Shown here: positions 42,486 to 55,105 of the stretch, piece after piece | How positions within the stretch are numbered: the first letter of the stretch is position 1 | Layout of the letters: each line of letters opens with the position of its first letter | Assembly (NCBI RefSeq): GCF_947623445.1 | Contig: NC_135246.1 | Location: forward strand, 2,234,501-2,298,500 | Origin: Clavelina lepadiformis | Lineage: Eukaryota; Chordata; Ascidiacea; Aplousobranchia; Clavelinidae | Direction: 5' to 3' | DNA: 64,000 nucleotides | Made by a program: the position numbers and the translations under genes | The notes under the pieces: generated by a model | Databases searched by the model: none | What the model was told of the DNA's origin: nothing | The model's input: only the letters and a program-made list of their open reading frames with translations

Positions 42486-44094
42486 AGAAGTTGAGGCTAA
42501 ACGTATCGTTTCGAAATTAATTTTTGCGTTGCTTTTATACCACCATGAGAAAGTCCGTGAATTTTATGACAAAGAAAAACGATGATGGTTGAATTGATAG
42601 ATAGTTTTTTTTCTGACTCGATGTTATAGTTGTCATTTCTCGAACGATTTGATAATGCTGTTCGTTTCTTAAATTCTGTCTGTATATATTACTAAATGAT
42701 AAAGTTCCCATTTTGTTTATTATAACACAAAGGCTTTTGCCTTCGGGCAAATTTTGCTGAATGTTACATCGCGCTCAGTAAAAAATGAGACGGTAAAAGG
42801 GAAAAGGGAAGGTTGTAAACAAAACATCGGTATATAGGCTATATGTGGCATACAAGTTCAATCGAGGAAATTATCTGACGTCATTAAAGAGAACTCAAAT
42901 CTGGTCAACAGCTGAATTCCAAGATCCCAAATTAAATTTCAAACATCTCGAAAACAACTCGTGACTCGTGACGTAATCGTCACATAGCCTTCCTTCTCAG
43001 AGTAAAGCTTGCGTGAAATGAAATTGAAGGCAAGGTTAACTCGACAAAATTATTTCTGTGGTTATAATATTCATCACAGATGTTAAAACAAGAATTTGGT
43101 ACAGTACAATGACAAAGTTCGGTAAATATAACAAATATCGATACACCATTTCACTTGAAATACAAAACATTAGACATAAGCTTATAGAAGTGTCGCGTTT
43201 GCTTGCGTGTCGAAGGTTAAAAAAAATGAGCGATCACGTCTGCGTGTGTCGTTCCGCCGCTGTAGCAAGCCTTGTTTGCGGTAGTAAGATGCAGTTTGTT
43301 GCGATGTCCAGTGGACGTTGTTTCTTGATGCATAAAAAATGTATACAATAGTTTGTTCATGCTCTTGGAGATGTGTAACACGTTGGTTAGGCGATCAAAA
43401 CTTCATCACATCAACCAGGTATCAATGTCATTAGTTCTGTTGTTTCCGAATTAATCTGGTTGCTGATATTGGAGATGGAATGTCTTGAAAACTTCCTCGT
43501 TGACTAGCGTTCGTAGTTGGCTGATCTTGCTGTTGAAACTTGGTCATCAAAACCTCATAAATGGCTGGTAACATTCTTTCTCGCTCAATATGCAACTAAC
43601 TCAGCAATTTCGAACTTATCAGGGCACCAATTTATGACAAAGAAATATGTTCGTTTGTGTACTACTCGTGTGAAGTAGTACACAACAAACTCATCTGTCA
43701 TAAAGACCGCATATGCTGGCGGTAATTGTTTGAATATGAGCGAGGACGATTGATGGTTGATAACTTGTTTTACTTCTGCTTGGATGATATGAGTTCTCAT
43801 TTCTCAAATTGCGTGACTATGCTGTTAGCTGCTTGAATTCTGTCTATGCATATTACTAAATGATAAAGTTCCCATTTTATTAATTAATTAATTATCAGAC
43901 ACGAAGGCTTCCACTTTCGGGCAAAACTTACTGAATGTTACATTGCGCTCTAGTAACCAGTGAAACCAATCAATGCATTGCATTGTATTGCATTGTAAAT
44001 ATTGCATCGATATATATATGGCACACCAGTTCAAGCGAGGTAATTTATCTGACGTCATTAAGGAAAAGGACTCGAGACGTAATCGTCACAATAT
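42486..44094. other. Gene-poor interval with a ~300-bp direct repeat
   Basis: Positions about 42535-42975 and 43740-44090 are diverged direct copies. Both contain TACTAAATGATAAAGTTCCC, then an AAGGCTT-CGGGCAAA block, GAATGTTACAT, and TATCTGACGTCATTAA. No gene recognised. The second copy ends where the Kelch duplication begins. Confidence 0.7.
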
Positions 44095-47000
44095 CAAGTA
44101 TATTGTTTTCAGAAAATCAACGATCAACCACAAATGTGAATAAAAATTACAAAAAACTGTACAAATATAATAGAAAAGATCCAATTCCTCTCTAGGAGTG
44201 ACGATGCTTCATATGGAAAGGACGCAAGGATACCATCGTTCTCTGTCCATGTTGGTCGATACTTGCCATTTGTTGGTGGTTGGATCAAGGAACTCAACTG
44301 TTTTGGCACCTCGTCTATAAAATGTGTGCAAAAGTTTTAAACAAAAGATAACCAATTCCTGATTGTTTTAATGCAATAAAGTATTTGTTTAATCGTAAGC
44401 AATTGATTTTGGAATTTCTAAAACAACCAATTCCAACAAAATCTCAAATCGGAGTTAAAACCTTACGCAGGGGAGACAAGAAACTGCTTTGTTCCAACTA
44501 AATCTTGCAATTATTGACAACAATGAGCAATGGAATTAATCCTGGATTTGGTGGTATAGTAATTATTGTCCTCGGACTGAATGAGTGTTTGCAGAAGTTA
44601 AACCCGGCAATGATTCCTCATTGTTCGAGTTCGAACACTTCGCCCCGGTTACCGAGCTAGCCTTTGTGCAACTTCCCATTGTCGCACATTTTTACTTGTC
44701 CACCGCTCTAAACCCTGTTGTTGTTCGAGCCATTGTGAACATCAATGCTAAGTTTAAGTCGTATAAAGAATTTACTTTGTCTGAGGATAAACATTCAGAT
44801 ACTTTACCACAAATTGTGTGAGCACATTGGTATAATCAAGTATCATTTACTGTACGTTTAAAAACAGATTGTAACCACATTAGCGAAATTACAGGTCTTA
44901 AACTTTGACCAACATTATTACTTCAAAATTAGGGAAACAAAAGCATTTAAAAACTGATCTTCTTAGTGGAGGTTTCAACCTGACTGTTCCAATATCCCCA
45001 AGTCATTTTTCAAAGACTCGCTGAAGCCAGCAGCCCATAAGCCTTCGAAGCCCTAATTGAGCTTACTCCACTCGTCATTACTCACTGACTATATTCGCTT
45101 TTTAGTGTTTCAAGTACGCTTCATAAAAAAATTCTCACCCTCCAAACACCCATGTAAGGCCATCCACTACACAAGCTGATCCACCTCGTCTTTTCTCATT
45201 CATAGATGGAACATCAAGCCAAGTATTCGTGTCCAGGTTGTATTTTTCAACAGAAAAGAGATGATTTGAACCGTCATGTCCGCCTGATTTAATTCATTTA
45301 AAGAACTTGAAAAATTATAAATCTCCTTAAACATTTAAAAGATATTTACACTTGCAGCAACACTCACCTATCGCGTATATTTCATTGTTTAATACAACAG
45401 AAGTTAATCCATATCTGCAAGTTTTCATCGGTGGAATATATTCCCACTTTCCATTTCGTGGATCATAACATTCTGCTGTGTTTGTATTAGCGTTGCTGCT
45501 ATCCCTTCCTCCAAGCGCCTAAAGCAAACCTTTCATAATAAACCATCAATCAATCAAACAAACACGTCACTTGCGCTTGAAATTCCAGCACGATTACTCC
45601 CCACACAATACATAGAAAACCAGCTGAACTGAGGCATGAACTAAAAACCTAGAGCAAGGATATTATCATTTTCTTTTGTTTAGTTCGCTTTCAAATTTTC
45701 ACACAATTTTCTCAAACCCTCTTCTATCAACTCTTATTCTTCAAACAATTTGATAAATGCAATTTATACAAACAACCATGTTGCAAATAAAAGTTTTATT
45801 TTAAAAGGATCTGTTTTGCTTTCAGTTTAAAAGTCAGCTAATGAAGATAATGACGTCATTGTTATTTGCTTAATGACGTGTCGTAGACTTGTTTATTTAA
45901 CACAATTTTTCATCAAATATTTTTGTTAATTAAATTTTACGGAATTGAAAACTTTTGATGGAATATGGCAAGTGGCTTTATAGAACTTTGTTTAATTAAA
46001 TATTACAACCAAAGAAACATAAAACCAACATATTTTTAGTAGTATCAAGAATTTCCAAATAACACTTAATTGGAACTCACCTCGTGCACTGACCAACGCG
46101 TGGTAAATTCGCTTTTCATTCATGTTTCTTATCGAAGACCATTTCCTCTCTTCCGGATTGTAACTTTCACATGATGATAGACGACCAGTGTCATTCATAC
46201 CACCAACACAATAAACAAGACCTACAGGTCACAATCAGGTGGAAATTTATACGAAAAAATTTTTTGTCATTCTCATTTTCTATGCCATTATGACCACCAG
46301 TACAATAAATAAGGCCTGTGATGAATGAAATTATAAAAAATATTATAGTATGTACGTATGATTGTATGTATACAGAAGAACAACTATTTCTCGAAGTAGA
46401 GCCCATGATATTTAATATAATACGCAACACAGCAATATTGAAAATATAAACCGAAACAATGGCTACTTTGTTAACAAAATATATATTTCGGGTAAAAACA
46501 TCACAAACAATGCTACAGGCAATGTAAAAAATGACAGAGCGTTAACTTACATGTAGGTTTATTGCAAAGGTCAAAATAAATTGGTATCACATCTAACCAA
46601 TGCATTCTTCTTTTGATCTAAGCCATTATAATCCATCAGCAGCATACACTTTGAAATGCTGCATAAACTCCATTACTTTGAAACTTACCATTCAATAATG
46701 TTGATGCAAATGTAAATCGCTTTTCTCCCATAGAAGGCAAGTTGCTATCCCAATTTGGATTCTCATCATTCAAGTCCAACATCTCAACAGAGTTGTAGTA
46801 ATGACCATGCCACCCTTTACCACTACCACCCATCAATAAAATTTGTTGATTGTAATTTACAGCAGATGCATATCCCCGAGCAATGTTTGTGTCCTGTATG
46901 ATGAAACATCATTGCAAATGTCAATATTCATTCAACCACTGCCACTCATAACACTAAGAACAGGTTTGGTTATTTTACAACGTTATATAACATTAATCAA

Positions 47001-50000
47001 TGTTCTGACATCACAGTAACTGGACAACAACAACAAGACATAACTAAGCTTAGGTTTGCTTTGAGCCTATTTGGTGACACTTGACTTATAAAATGTCAAC
47101 TGATAAAAAATCCTTGTTTGGTGTAAAATTAAACACTTTCCAAGGAATTGTTTAACGTCTCAAGCAACAAGTTTTCTTGATTCAACAATTATGAATTGTT
47201 CACATTAATGACTTATCGACTCTAAATTCAGGCAAAGACATCTTATATAAAGACGTACGGCTCAGTTTCCAACCTCTTAAGTTCTGGGCTGTACGCACAA
47301 AAAAACAACTGGACTTGATCATTAAACTTTAGACAAAGATTTCACTTTAAAGACAAAAACAACAAAAGAGGTCTGACCTTAAATACCATTAAGTTGCCAA
47401 CAAAGTAACTAGCACAGGAAACATAATTTATTAACAATGTACGAGAACTAACATGTGTAGGACATGAACATATTTCCTTCATCAGAGTAAGAAATGACTG
47501 TAATTGTTAAAATCAAAGTGTTTAAAACTTTATAACGACTCCATACTAAAGTAGCTACAAGAAAAAAGGAAATTTCCAGTTTACAGACAAGACGAGTCAG
47601 TAAACGATAATAATAGTCACAAAGGCATTGTTTAAAATAAAAGGCTGTGGTGGTAGCAGATGTGGCAAAGGCAAGGTGCAAAAAATAGCATTGACTGATC
47701 GGATAATGGTGAAAATTATGTAACACATTTAGTAATTAAGTAATTACAAGTAATTAGTAATAATAATGACGGGCGTGGGATTAGCAGATTAGTCATAAAC
47801 TTTTAACAAAATGATGAACTATTTTCATAAGATCAGTTAATTTCTGTTCTCAAGAAGTTTAAGTTTACATTTTACGATAGAGGGTGCATTCAAGAAAACT
47901 ATGAAACACACTGATAAGTGAATAAATTTATATCAACTAAGTTTAAATGATAGCTTGATACTTAAACTGAATAGATCTCGTACATCTATTTCACTCATTT
48001 TGTTAAAAATGGGTTTGAAAACAGGATCAATGTTAACTTTAGCATTGTGTAAACAACTTAAAAATCTTGAACCTATTTGTGTTATAACTTTATAAGCCAG
48101 TGAAGCTTATTTTTCATCAACCAAAAACTTTTACTTCAGCAACCCCTGTTTCCCACAAGCCTGTAATTTTTGCATAAAAATCTGCCGCTCAACAAATCCA
48201 CATTTCTAAACCTGGCTGCGAGTTTTATTTATCGAGAGTGAAGATTGCAAACATACCGGCATTTTACTCCACTGGTTTGTCTTGGTGTGGAAGTTGACAA
48301 CACTTTCTTCACAACCCCATCCACCAATGATAAGAATTCTATCGAACTGAGCTGAAACATAAACATCTTATAACAAGTTAACTCAAATCTTATGAAAAAT
48401 CATTTGGTGTCATTATCACCTTTCTTGAAAGCAAGACCTCTATGCAGAGACTTGAACCAAAGACAAAATTATTCGATTATTTAATTGCTTAAGTGATAGA
48501 TGCATATGTGGTAAATAGAAAAAAAAATACGTGTCCATACCATAATATCACATTTATATTCCACGCATTTAAATAAAAACAATCACAAATTTTCATAAAA
48601 CAACGACAAAATTGACATGAGCATTTCAAAACACCTGACCTTTCTTTTTCTTAAAGACTTGAGCACCGGACAATCGGGAACTCAGTGACATGACGAGCAG
48701 ATTCATACACTCAAGTGAATTACAAACCAATTCCTAAAATACAGAGTTTCATATAAATATGTTGAGATGTGTTTGCTTTATATAACATAGAAATCAGCAG
48801 ATGTGTTTCATTATAATACATAGAAATTGTTGATGTGTTCATCTCATACAAAACACTGGTCATATGGAAATTTGGTGAACCGCTTAACAGCAATGACATA
48901 TAACAGTAATAGTGGAAATTAAAACGCTGCAATTAATAGCGAGGAGTGATGTAATCATAGTGAACAGAATGTACAAGGCATTTTCAGTAGGTCTTTGATA
49001 TGCCAGCAGTTGCGATGTCAAATGTTCAAAATGACAGTTATAAAAGGTTTAAACTCACCGATAAAACTTGTTTTGTCCTATTGTATTAGCAAATATTGCA
49101 ACCACAATTATTTTAAATAAAAATTTGAGCACAAGTAAAACTAAATATCATACAACTTACTTCTTTGCGGACAACATCATTCAAAAACTCTGAGGATAAA
49201 TAATCCAGTTGAATAAAACAAAACAAATCACTGAAATGTTCCTTTCTGTCACAACCGCCATGTTTTGTCCAGCTTATCACACTCCTGTACTTGTCCTCGT
49301 CGATCAATTCCTGTCAAGTTATTTATAACTTCAATATCTCTTCACATTTTATCTGAATTTCTTATCAAAAACAAAAGTAAATTTAATAGACCAAGCTCAT
49401 ATTTTCTTTTATAAAAAGTTTTAATTCTAAGTTTACTTCATCACTTTCCAACTTCAGCATATACTTGACATCATCAATACCAAACTGAAGGAAATCTGCA
49501 CTTTTCAAAACTGCTCCCAGGTTTTTAGAAATGAAAGTTTCAGCTGCTTGAACAAGATCACCCATGTTGTATCGGTTTGAATAAGATCGAATTTTCAAAC
49601 AATTTTCTTCATTGAGAGATGCTTTAAAAAATATCTTGCACTGTTCTTTCAAACCTAAACAAATACAAACAGAATTTGGACCAACTTATTCATTCAGGAA
49701 AAGTCGCACTTTGAATAATGGCCACGCTCAAAATACAATCTTCTATCAGAAAGTTTCAACACTAAACAGCACGACCACATTTCATTAATTTGTTTGTTCC
49801 TCAGACCTGACTTTTTTAACTTACCGTTTTCCTATATCAAACCTAAATAGTTTCATATTAGCAACACATGTCCAAATGAAAAGGCCAAACATGTGTCTAA
49901 AGTTACTAAGAAGCATTCCAGAAAATGCATTCTCAATATAAACTTAAGAATAAAGAAAAATGATAGAAAAAGGTGCAAGTGTGTTGTTGTTGCAAATGGT

Positions 50001-51000
50001 TGCAAACTATTTATCGACTCAAAGAAAACGTCTTCATCACATGAAAAGATGTTTTGCAGAGATCGGTGAAGTTTTCTGATAAACAAAGCTTGCAATGCCT
50101 TGTATTATAATTTACATTAACCAGATACAGTGCAATGTCACTCATCAATGTGTAATAACGATAATAACGACAACACTCATAGTTGCAACACTTGAACAAA
50201 AAAACTAAGTTGCAGACATGAAGTGATAAGCATAAGATGTAGTGCACTGTGCACAACTAATCCAACAAACTGGAGGCAAATGTCATATCAGTTAAAACTT
50301 ATGCCATAGCTACATTGATGCAAACAAGGCACTTGCTTCCAAAATTATCTGGAATTTTGGCTCAAAATATCTTCACTGTTAAAATGCATTTTACAACGAA
50401 CTTAACCAGGGATGTGCACGATATATTTACCTTCATAAAATTTACCCTTGCTACGGCACTGAATATCATAGAAATAATTGAAGTAACAATACTTACTTGG
50501 AATCCGTAGATATTCTGCTGCTTCCAGTACATCATATACATTGTCATGAGTGAGAATTATGCATGAAGTGTATATGAAGTTAATGACCGATGCCAATGTT
50601 GGACCACTGAATTCTTTAACATTTCCTTCGTGCAAATAACTTTCTTTCATCTAAAAAGAATAAATTAATCAATTTGCTTGAAGCAGATGTTTACATAAAT
50701 AAGCTCATTCCACCTTCGTAGTGAACATTTTCTTGAAATATTCCGAGATTGAACCAACCACACATTTGTGAACAGGGAATTGTTTTCCTCCAGCTTTTAT
50801 TGTGAAATCACAGAAGTCTTTTGTTGTTTTTCGATCCCTGTGACAATAGAAATCTTTTAAACCACATAGCTAACTGTGCACTACATTAACCAAAGTAATT
50901 ATTAAGCTTTTTATTTTAGGGTAAAATTGCTTAAAACTGATTGATTAGTAGAATTGATTCGTCAGCCTAAAGGGATGCAGCCTAAACGGCTGCAAAGTAT
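44095..51000. repeat. Segmental duplication, copy A
   Basis: Matches 57030-63786 in exons and introns. The offset changes from about 12936 at the low end to 12814 at the high end because of small indels, including ~120 bp present only here (46255-46372). Confidence 0.95.
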
Positions 51001-51373
51001 GAAAGCTTTTGACAAAAATTCACCCGTACAGATTTGGCCTGGTGGCACACTGATGCCCTGGTTCTTTTTTAATTTATTAACATTTGGCGTTTAAGCAACC
51101 AGCTTTGTCTGGCTTATTATAAATCGGCGTGAATGTTTAAAAGTTCAATGTCCACGATGATGAGTCTCTTGTGTCTGAGTGCCACATTTTCCACTAGAGT
51201 AATTGTAATTGGTGTAAGGTGTAATTCAAGTGAACTTCAACAATTTTTTGGGATAGATCATAAAATAAGATTTCGAAAAATTTCACAAAAAACATAATGA
51301 ACACTGCTCAATTAGCAACTCACTCATTTAAGCTGTTGAGTATCTCAGTGGCGTGGTTGCTTTCCAGTTCCAT
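44209..51373 (-). CDS. Kelch-like (BTB-BACK-Kelch) gene, copy A, with an in-frame stop in exon 10
   Basis: Twelve exons with consistent phases: 51324-51373, 50714-50837, 50497-50650, 49437-49654, 49161-49310, 48640-48733, 48257-48351, 46689-46893, 46081-46221, 45368-45529, 45139-45283 and 44209-44314. They total 1644 nt (548 codons), the usual Kelch-like length. BTB covers residues ~20-125 (DFCDFTIKAGGKQFPVHKCV), BACK ~125-235, and six Kelch repeats ~262-547 (GGWG, GGSG, GGMNDTG and similar double-Gly motifs). Such proteins are usually substrate adaptors of Cullin-3 ubiquitin ligases. Codon 414, in Kelch repeat 4, is TAG (45519-45521) where copy B has TAT. The protein would end at 413 residues with three complete Kelch repeats, which should not form a full propeller. 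A sequencing error is possible, otherwise this is a recent pseudogene. Confidence 0.88.
46255..46315 (-). pseudogene. Relic Kelch exon in copy A intron
   Basis: Between exons 8 and 9, an acceptor-like CATCACAG is followed by a sequence translating GLIYCTGGHNGIENENDK, clearly related to the start of exon 9 (GLVYCVGGMNDTG). The similarity stops after about 60 nt and there is no donor. The matching interval is deleted in copy B. Confidence 0.75.
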
Positions 51374-52504
51374 CTTCTCCAAATTGATACAAGAAAGCAA
51401 TTATATTCAAGTTAAACTTTAAGCTTTGTCTTTAAAGCAAAATCCGGTAACTACAAAGCAAAGTTGAGGCAAAAAGTATAATATATATTACCAAACCATC
51501 TACCAGTAAAAGGAGAACACATTTACATACAAATTCTATATGAGAGAGAACCAGTTTGTATCAAGCTTCCCAAATAATTGCTCCTTATCAATAATTAACT
51601 GGCAAAAAGTAATGTTTCCTGACTGGGTTCTGTTGGTTGTCATATTGACACAAGAACAAAAGGGAATAAATTGTTTAATGTTATCAAGGAGCATATTGAC
51701 GAAGTAAACAATGGCTGCAATGGTTGTGAAATAATGCTAAAAACTAACTTTACAAAATAAGCTAAAAATCGATACAGGGTTAGAATTGACGCAATTTTCT
51801 GAGCAACTTTGTGTGTTTTTCACCATTGGCTGTGTGGAGCGAAATAGCTTGGCATAAAAATAGCCCATAATTCGTTTGAAGTCTTCTTGTGCTAAAATGC
51901 AAGATATCCTTAGGTTGAACATGTGTTAAGTGTAATAATCATCCTCGGATCGAGGAAAGCACACGACGTAAAGCTCTGCTAGATGTAACGTATTAAAGCT
52001 GGTTTAAACTAAAGAACATTTCAGCACTGTCCAGCGCAAGAACCTTTTACATTATCGTCAAAATCGAGCACAACTAAAGGGGATTTCCCATTGAGTGGGA
52101 TGTTAGTAGGATGGTGTTGTGACCTACCCAGGCTACACCGAAAATTTTTGGCTAAAACAGTATTGCACATCGGGAGAAGAACAATCACTAAAAAAGGAGA
52201 CACCCATTTTTTTTCTTCTTTTTCTAATATAAAAATCCATATCTTGGCTACCATAAATGCCGGACATGTCTTGGTCATTTGAGTCGTGGTGAAAAGCAAG
52301 TACTTTCTTGCACATTTGTTTAACGAAATTTTGCTTTTGCACCCCCAAGATCTTGGCAGAACTGCATTGTTCTGCACTCAGGATTATAATTTTTATTTTT
52401 TGCTATTGACTGTGGACAGCGTCTATTTCAACGATTGTCGGTTACCAAATTTGCAAGAAACTACTTCGGAAAACGACTAGCCAGTTACGTAATTGGTATT
52501 TTTC

Positions 52505-52571
52505 TTACTTCGGTAAACGGCGGTCAGTGAAATAGACACTTGTTTTTTCGGCCGCCGTTTACCGATGTAGG
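52505..52571. repeat. Inverted repeat with ~15-bp arms
   Basis: CTTCGGTAAACGGCGG and, about 30 bp on, CCGCCGTTTACCGATG form a near-perfect hairpin stem. Nearby GTCTATTTCA (52420s) and TGAAATAGAC (52530s) are also inverted. It may be the remains of a MITE. Confidence 0.6.
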
Positions 52572-52792
52572 AAAATACGAATACGATAAAAAATAATTAG
52601 GCTAGTCTGTGAATTGAAATGTATGCTACTTTTCAGTATGAAATGACGTACTAACTTTTCCAAAGTGTAAATTAACCTAAAACCAATCTCCTCTGACCCA
52701 AATACTCACTTCTCATGATAAAATTACTAAGCTAGGCTGCAAATTGGAATAAAGCTATTTTTTAATTAAACATGACAAACAATATCAAGATT

Positions 52793-52855
52793 CGAACCCG
52801 AGCCCTCCAGCATACGAGCCCCACCGTAAACCAATACACCACCGCATTGTTTTCT
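52793..52855 (-). repeat. tRNA-like sequence, possible SINE head
   Basis: The minus strand shows an A-box-like GGTGTATTGG and a good B box GGTTCGAATC at normal spacing, and a weak T stem (TCGGG/CTTGA). The anticodon stem does not pair and no acceptor stem is evident, so it is not a functional tRNA. No tail repeat was found. Confidence 0.4.
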
Positions 52856-55041
52856 TTACCTCGTCCAAAATGAGAATGATAAACCCATCACCGAAAATCT
52901 ACCGGTAATCGAATTTTGATTCAGCAACTTCGATAAATGGATGCCGGTGAAATAGGAACAGAAAATAGGGGGCTGAGGGGTTAAAACGTGACAGTGGAAG
53001 TATATGCTCTTGGGTGGGCAATTGCACAGTAATGTTCATAGTTTGACTTTAATCTTTAAACCAATTGAAAATTAAGTGCACGGAAATTTTGTCCAAGTTA
53101 TCAAAGTGCGAAATAACAGGCAATAAGTGCAGCACTGAAGCTCATGAAAAGCAGCATTGGGGGATACGACTAAAATATACAGGTTCATGTTGGACAGACG
53201 TATCTGTTGAGTTAAGCACACTTTAGGAATTGCGACATGACACAGCAAAATTTAATTGGGTAATGTTTCATTGTCACACTGCTGCGGAGCTGCCTAATAC
53301 CGCACCAATCTATCAATACAATTTTCTCGGATCTGCGAACTGAGAATTAACATCAAATTAAGCCGAAAATATAACAGCTCTTGACGCAGAGATCATGGAA
53401 GTACGTTTGAAAGGATTAATGCAAAGAATACATTTGTCCTTAACCTGAAAGTTGAACCTGTGAAACATTTTGTACTATTTGAAGACTTGAACCAAATAGT
53501 TCCACTCGAAACACTGGATGGAACCACTCGTACCATTCGAACCTGTTTTAGAAGTGTCGGTATTGAGTGCGCCTATTACCTATGCCAAACTCTGCAGTCT
53601 CGTCCTGTTACTGTCAGGCTGTTACTATAATGATAATAAACAAAAGTATCAAACCAAACTGCTTTAACCGGTATTTATGTTTAGACCTAGCCATATATTC
53701 AACGCTCATTGTTTAGCCTATTTCGACTTTTAGCAGGCTGACAGAAAAAATGTTGGCTACTTTGGGGTTTCCTAACTTTGTACAAAATCAACTTTGATTG
53801 TTTTCGATCTCAGTTTTTCATTAGGGACATTCCCTCGTTGGGCGCGGTTCATAGACATTAAAGATTTGCAACAAAGTCAAAACAAGAAGCGGATTTTTAC
53901 CTGGATTCCTCCCTTTTTTAATCATGGCAATAACTCACCAGGTTAATAATTTTAAAGCCTGACGTGGATTTGTTGGGTTTCTGTTTAATGACTGCTCACT
54001 AACATTAGGTTTGCCGTGATTCTTGGCCTGACTATCAGAAAATCTAACTTCTACTTCAAGACTCCATCCAAAAATGTTTCGAAAGCGTGCCCTTACGTAA
54101 GAGCGTAGTTCACATGTTTTAAGCATTGTAAACCAGAAATTAAATGCTTTTCTTTAAACAACTAAAACCAGTCTCCTGATTCTTGCGTACTTCACACATT
54201 GTAATGCATTTATTCCAATTTCCAATACAAACAAGTGGAATAGTGGATGGTTAAAAAAAAAACGCACATAAGATTATCCATTTTATGAACCGGATTTCCG
54301 TTTTTGTGGTTAAGAAAAGGTACAATAGTGAAGCCCACAAGTACACTAAAGGATAGATAGTACGACTTAAATAAAAAGTATAATAATGTCATAAGAAAAT
54401 CATGTCTCTACATTCCCTTCAACTACGAGATTTATGATGAATAGTGGATACACAGACTACGGCGTTTATACAACACACTGGCGATAACTAGCATAGCATA
54501 AAAGCATAGACAAAATAAAATATGTAGGCCTATACTGACAGCGCAGGCTTGCAGTGTAGCCATGGTTAATTTTGCTCCAAGTCCACAAACGTTGGAGTTA
54601 GCTTAAGAAGAATCAACTTTGTTTTTCAAGTGAGAGGAACTGTTATTAGTTATAAAAAAACGCAATAATCGGAAAGTGTTCGGTTCTTTGTCTGTACCGG
54701 TATTTTATGTGTAAAAGATGCTGCTGCAAATGCAATGTTTGTCGCTAATATTTCCCCAGTAAAGATTACTCCAGGTCAAAACATGTTTGACGGTAAACGC
54801 TTGCAATTTTGCTTGATATGTCTAGATTAAAAGTATCAACAGATGCTAAAATTTCTATTAAGGATTAATTAACATATATTTTTGAAAACGTATTTGTTAA
54901 AGTTTTGAAATAAACACGAAATAATAACCATCTTCACCCTCAAAGATTACATACTCCGAAAAAAACACCTTTAACCTACTGAATGATTTTAGCGAAGCCT
55001 ATGGCTTAGCCTATAATTAAATATTTAAAAAAAACGGTCGT

Positions 55042-55105
55042 ACGCCAAAAATCAAGCCAAACACAACGACGCAGCTGCCACCAATGCATTGGACAAACTC
55101 AACTT
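55042..55105 (+). repeat. Dispersed motif shared with 20926-20985
   Basis: About 60 bp with only a few differences, including AACGACGCAGCTGCC and CATTGGACAAACTC. The similarity stops sharply on both sides. Confidence 0.7.

Noticed and set aside
42535-44090. Direct repeats as the long terminal repeats of the gypsy-like element
   Set aside because: Both copies lie on the same side of the element and enclose no element sequence.
47448-47726. 92-codon frame in intron 7 of the Kelch gene, repeated at 60268
   Set aside because: It is duplicated with the segment and sits in an intron, with no domain.
52021-52377. 118-codon minus-strand frame as a gene
   Set aside because: No recognisable domain, and overlapping frames on both strands are equally long.
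52793-52855. Functional tRNA gene
   Set aside because: A and B boxes are present, but the anticodon and acceptor stems do not form.
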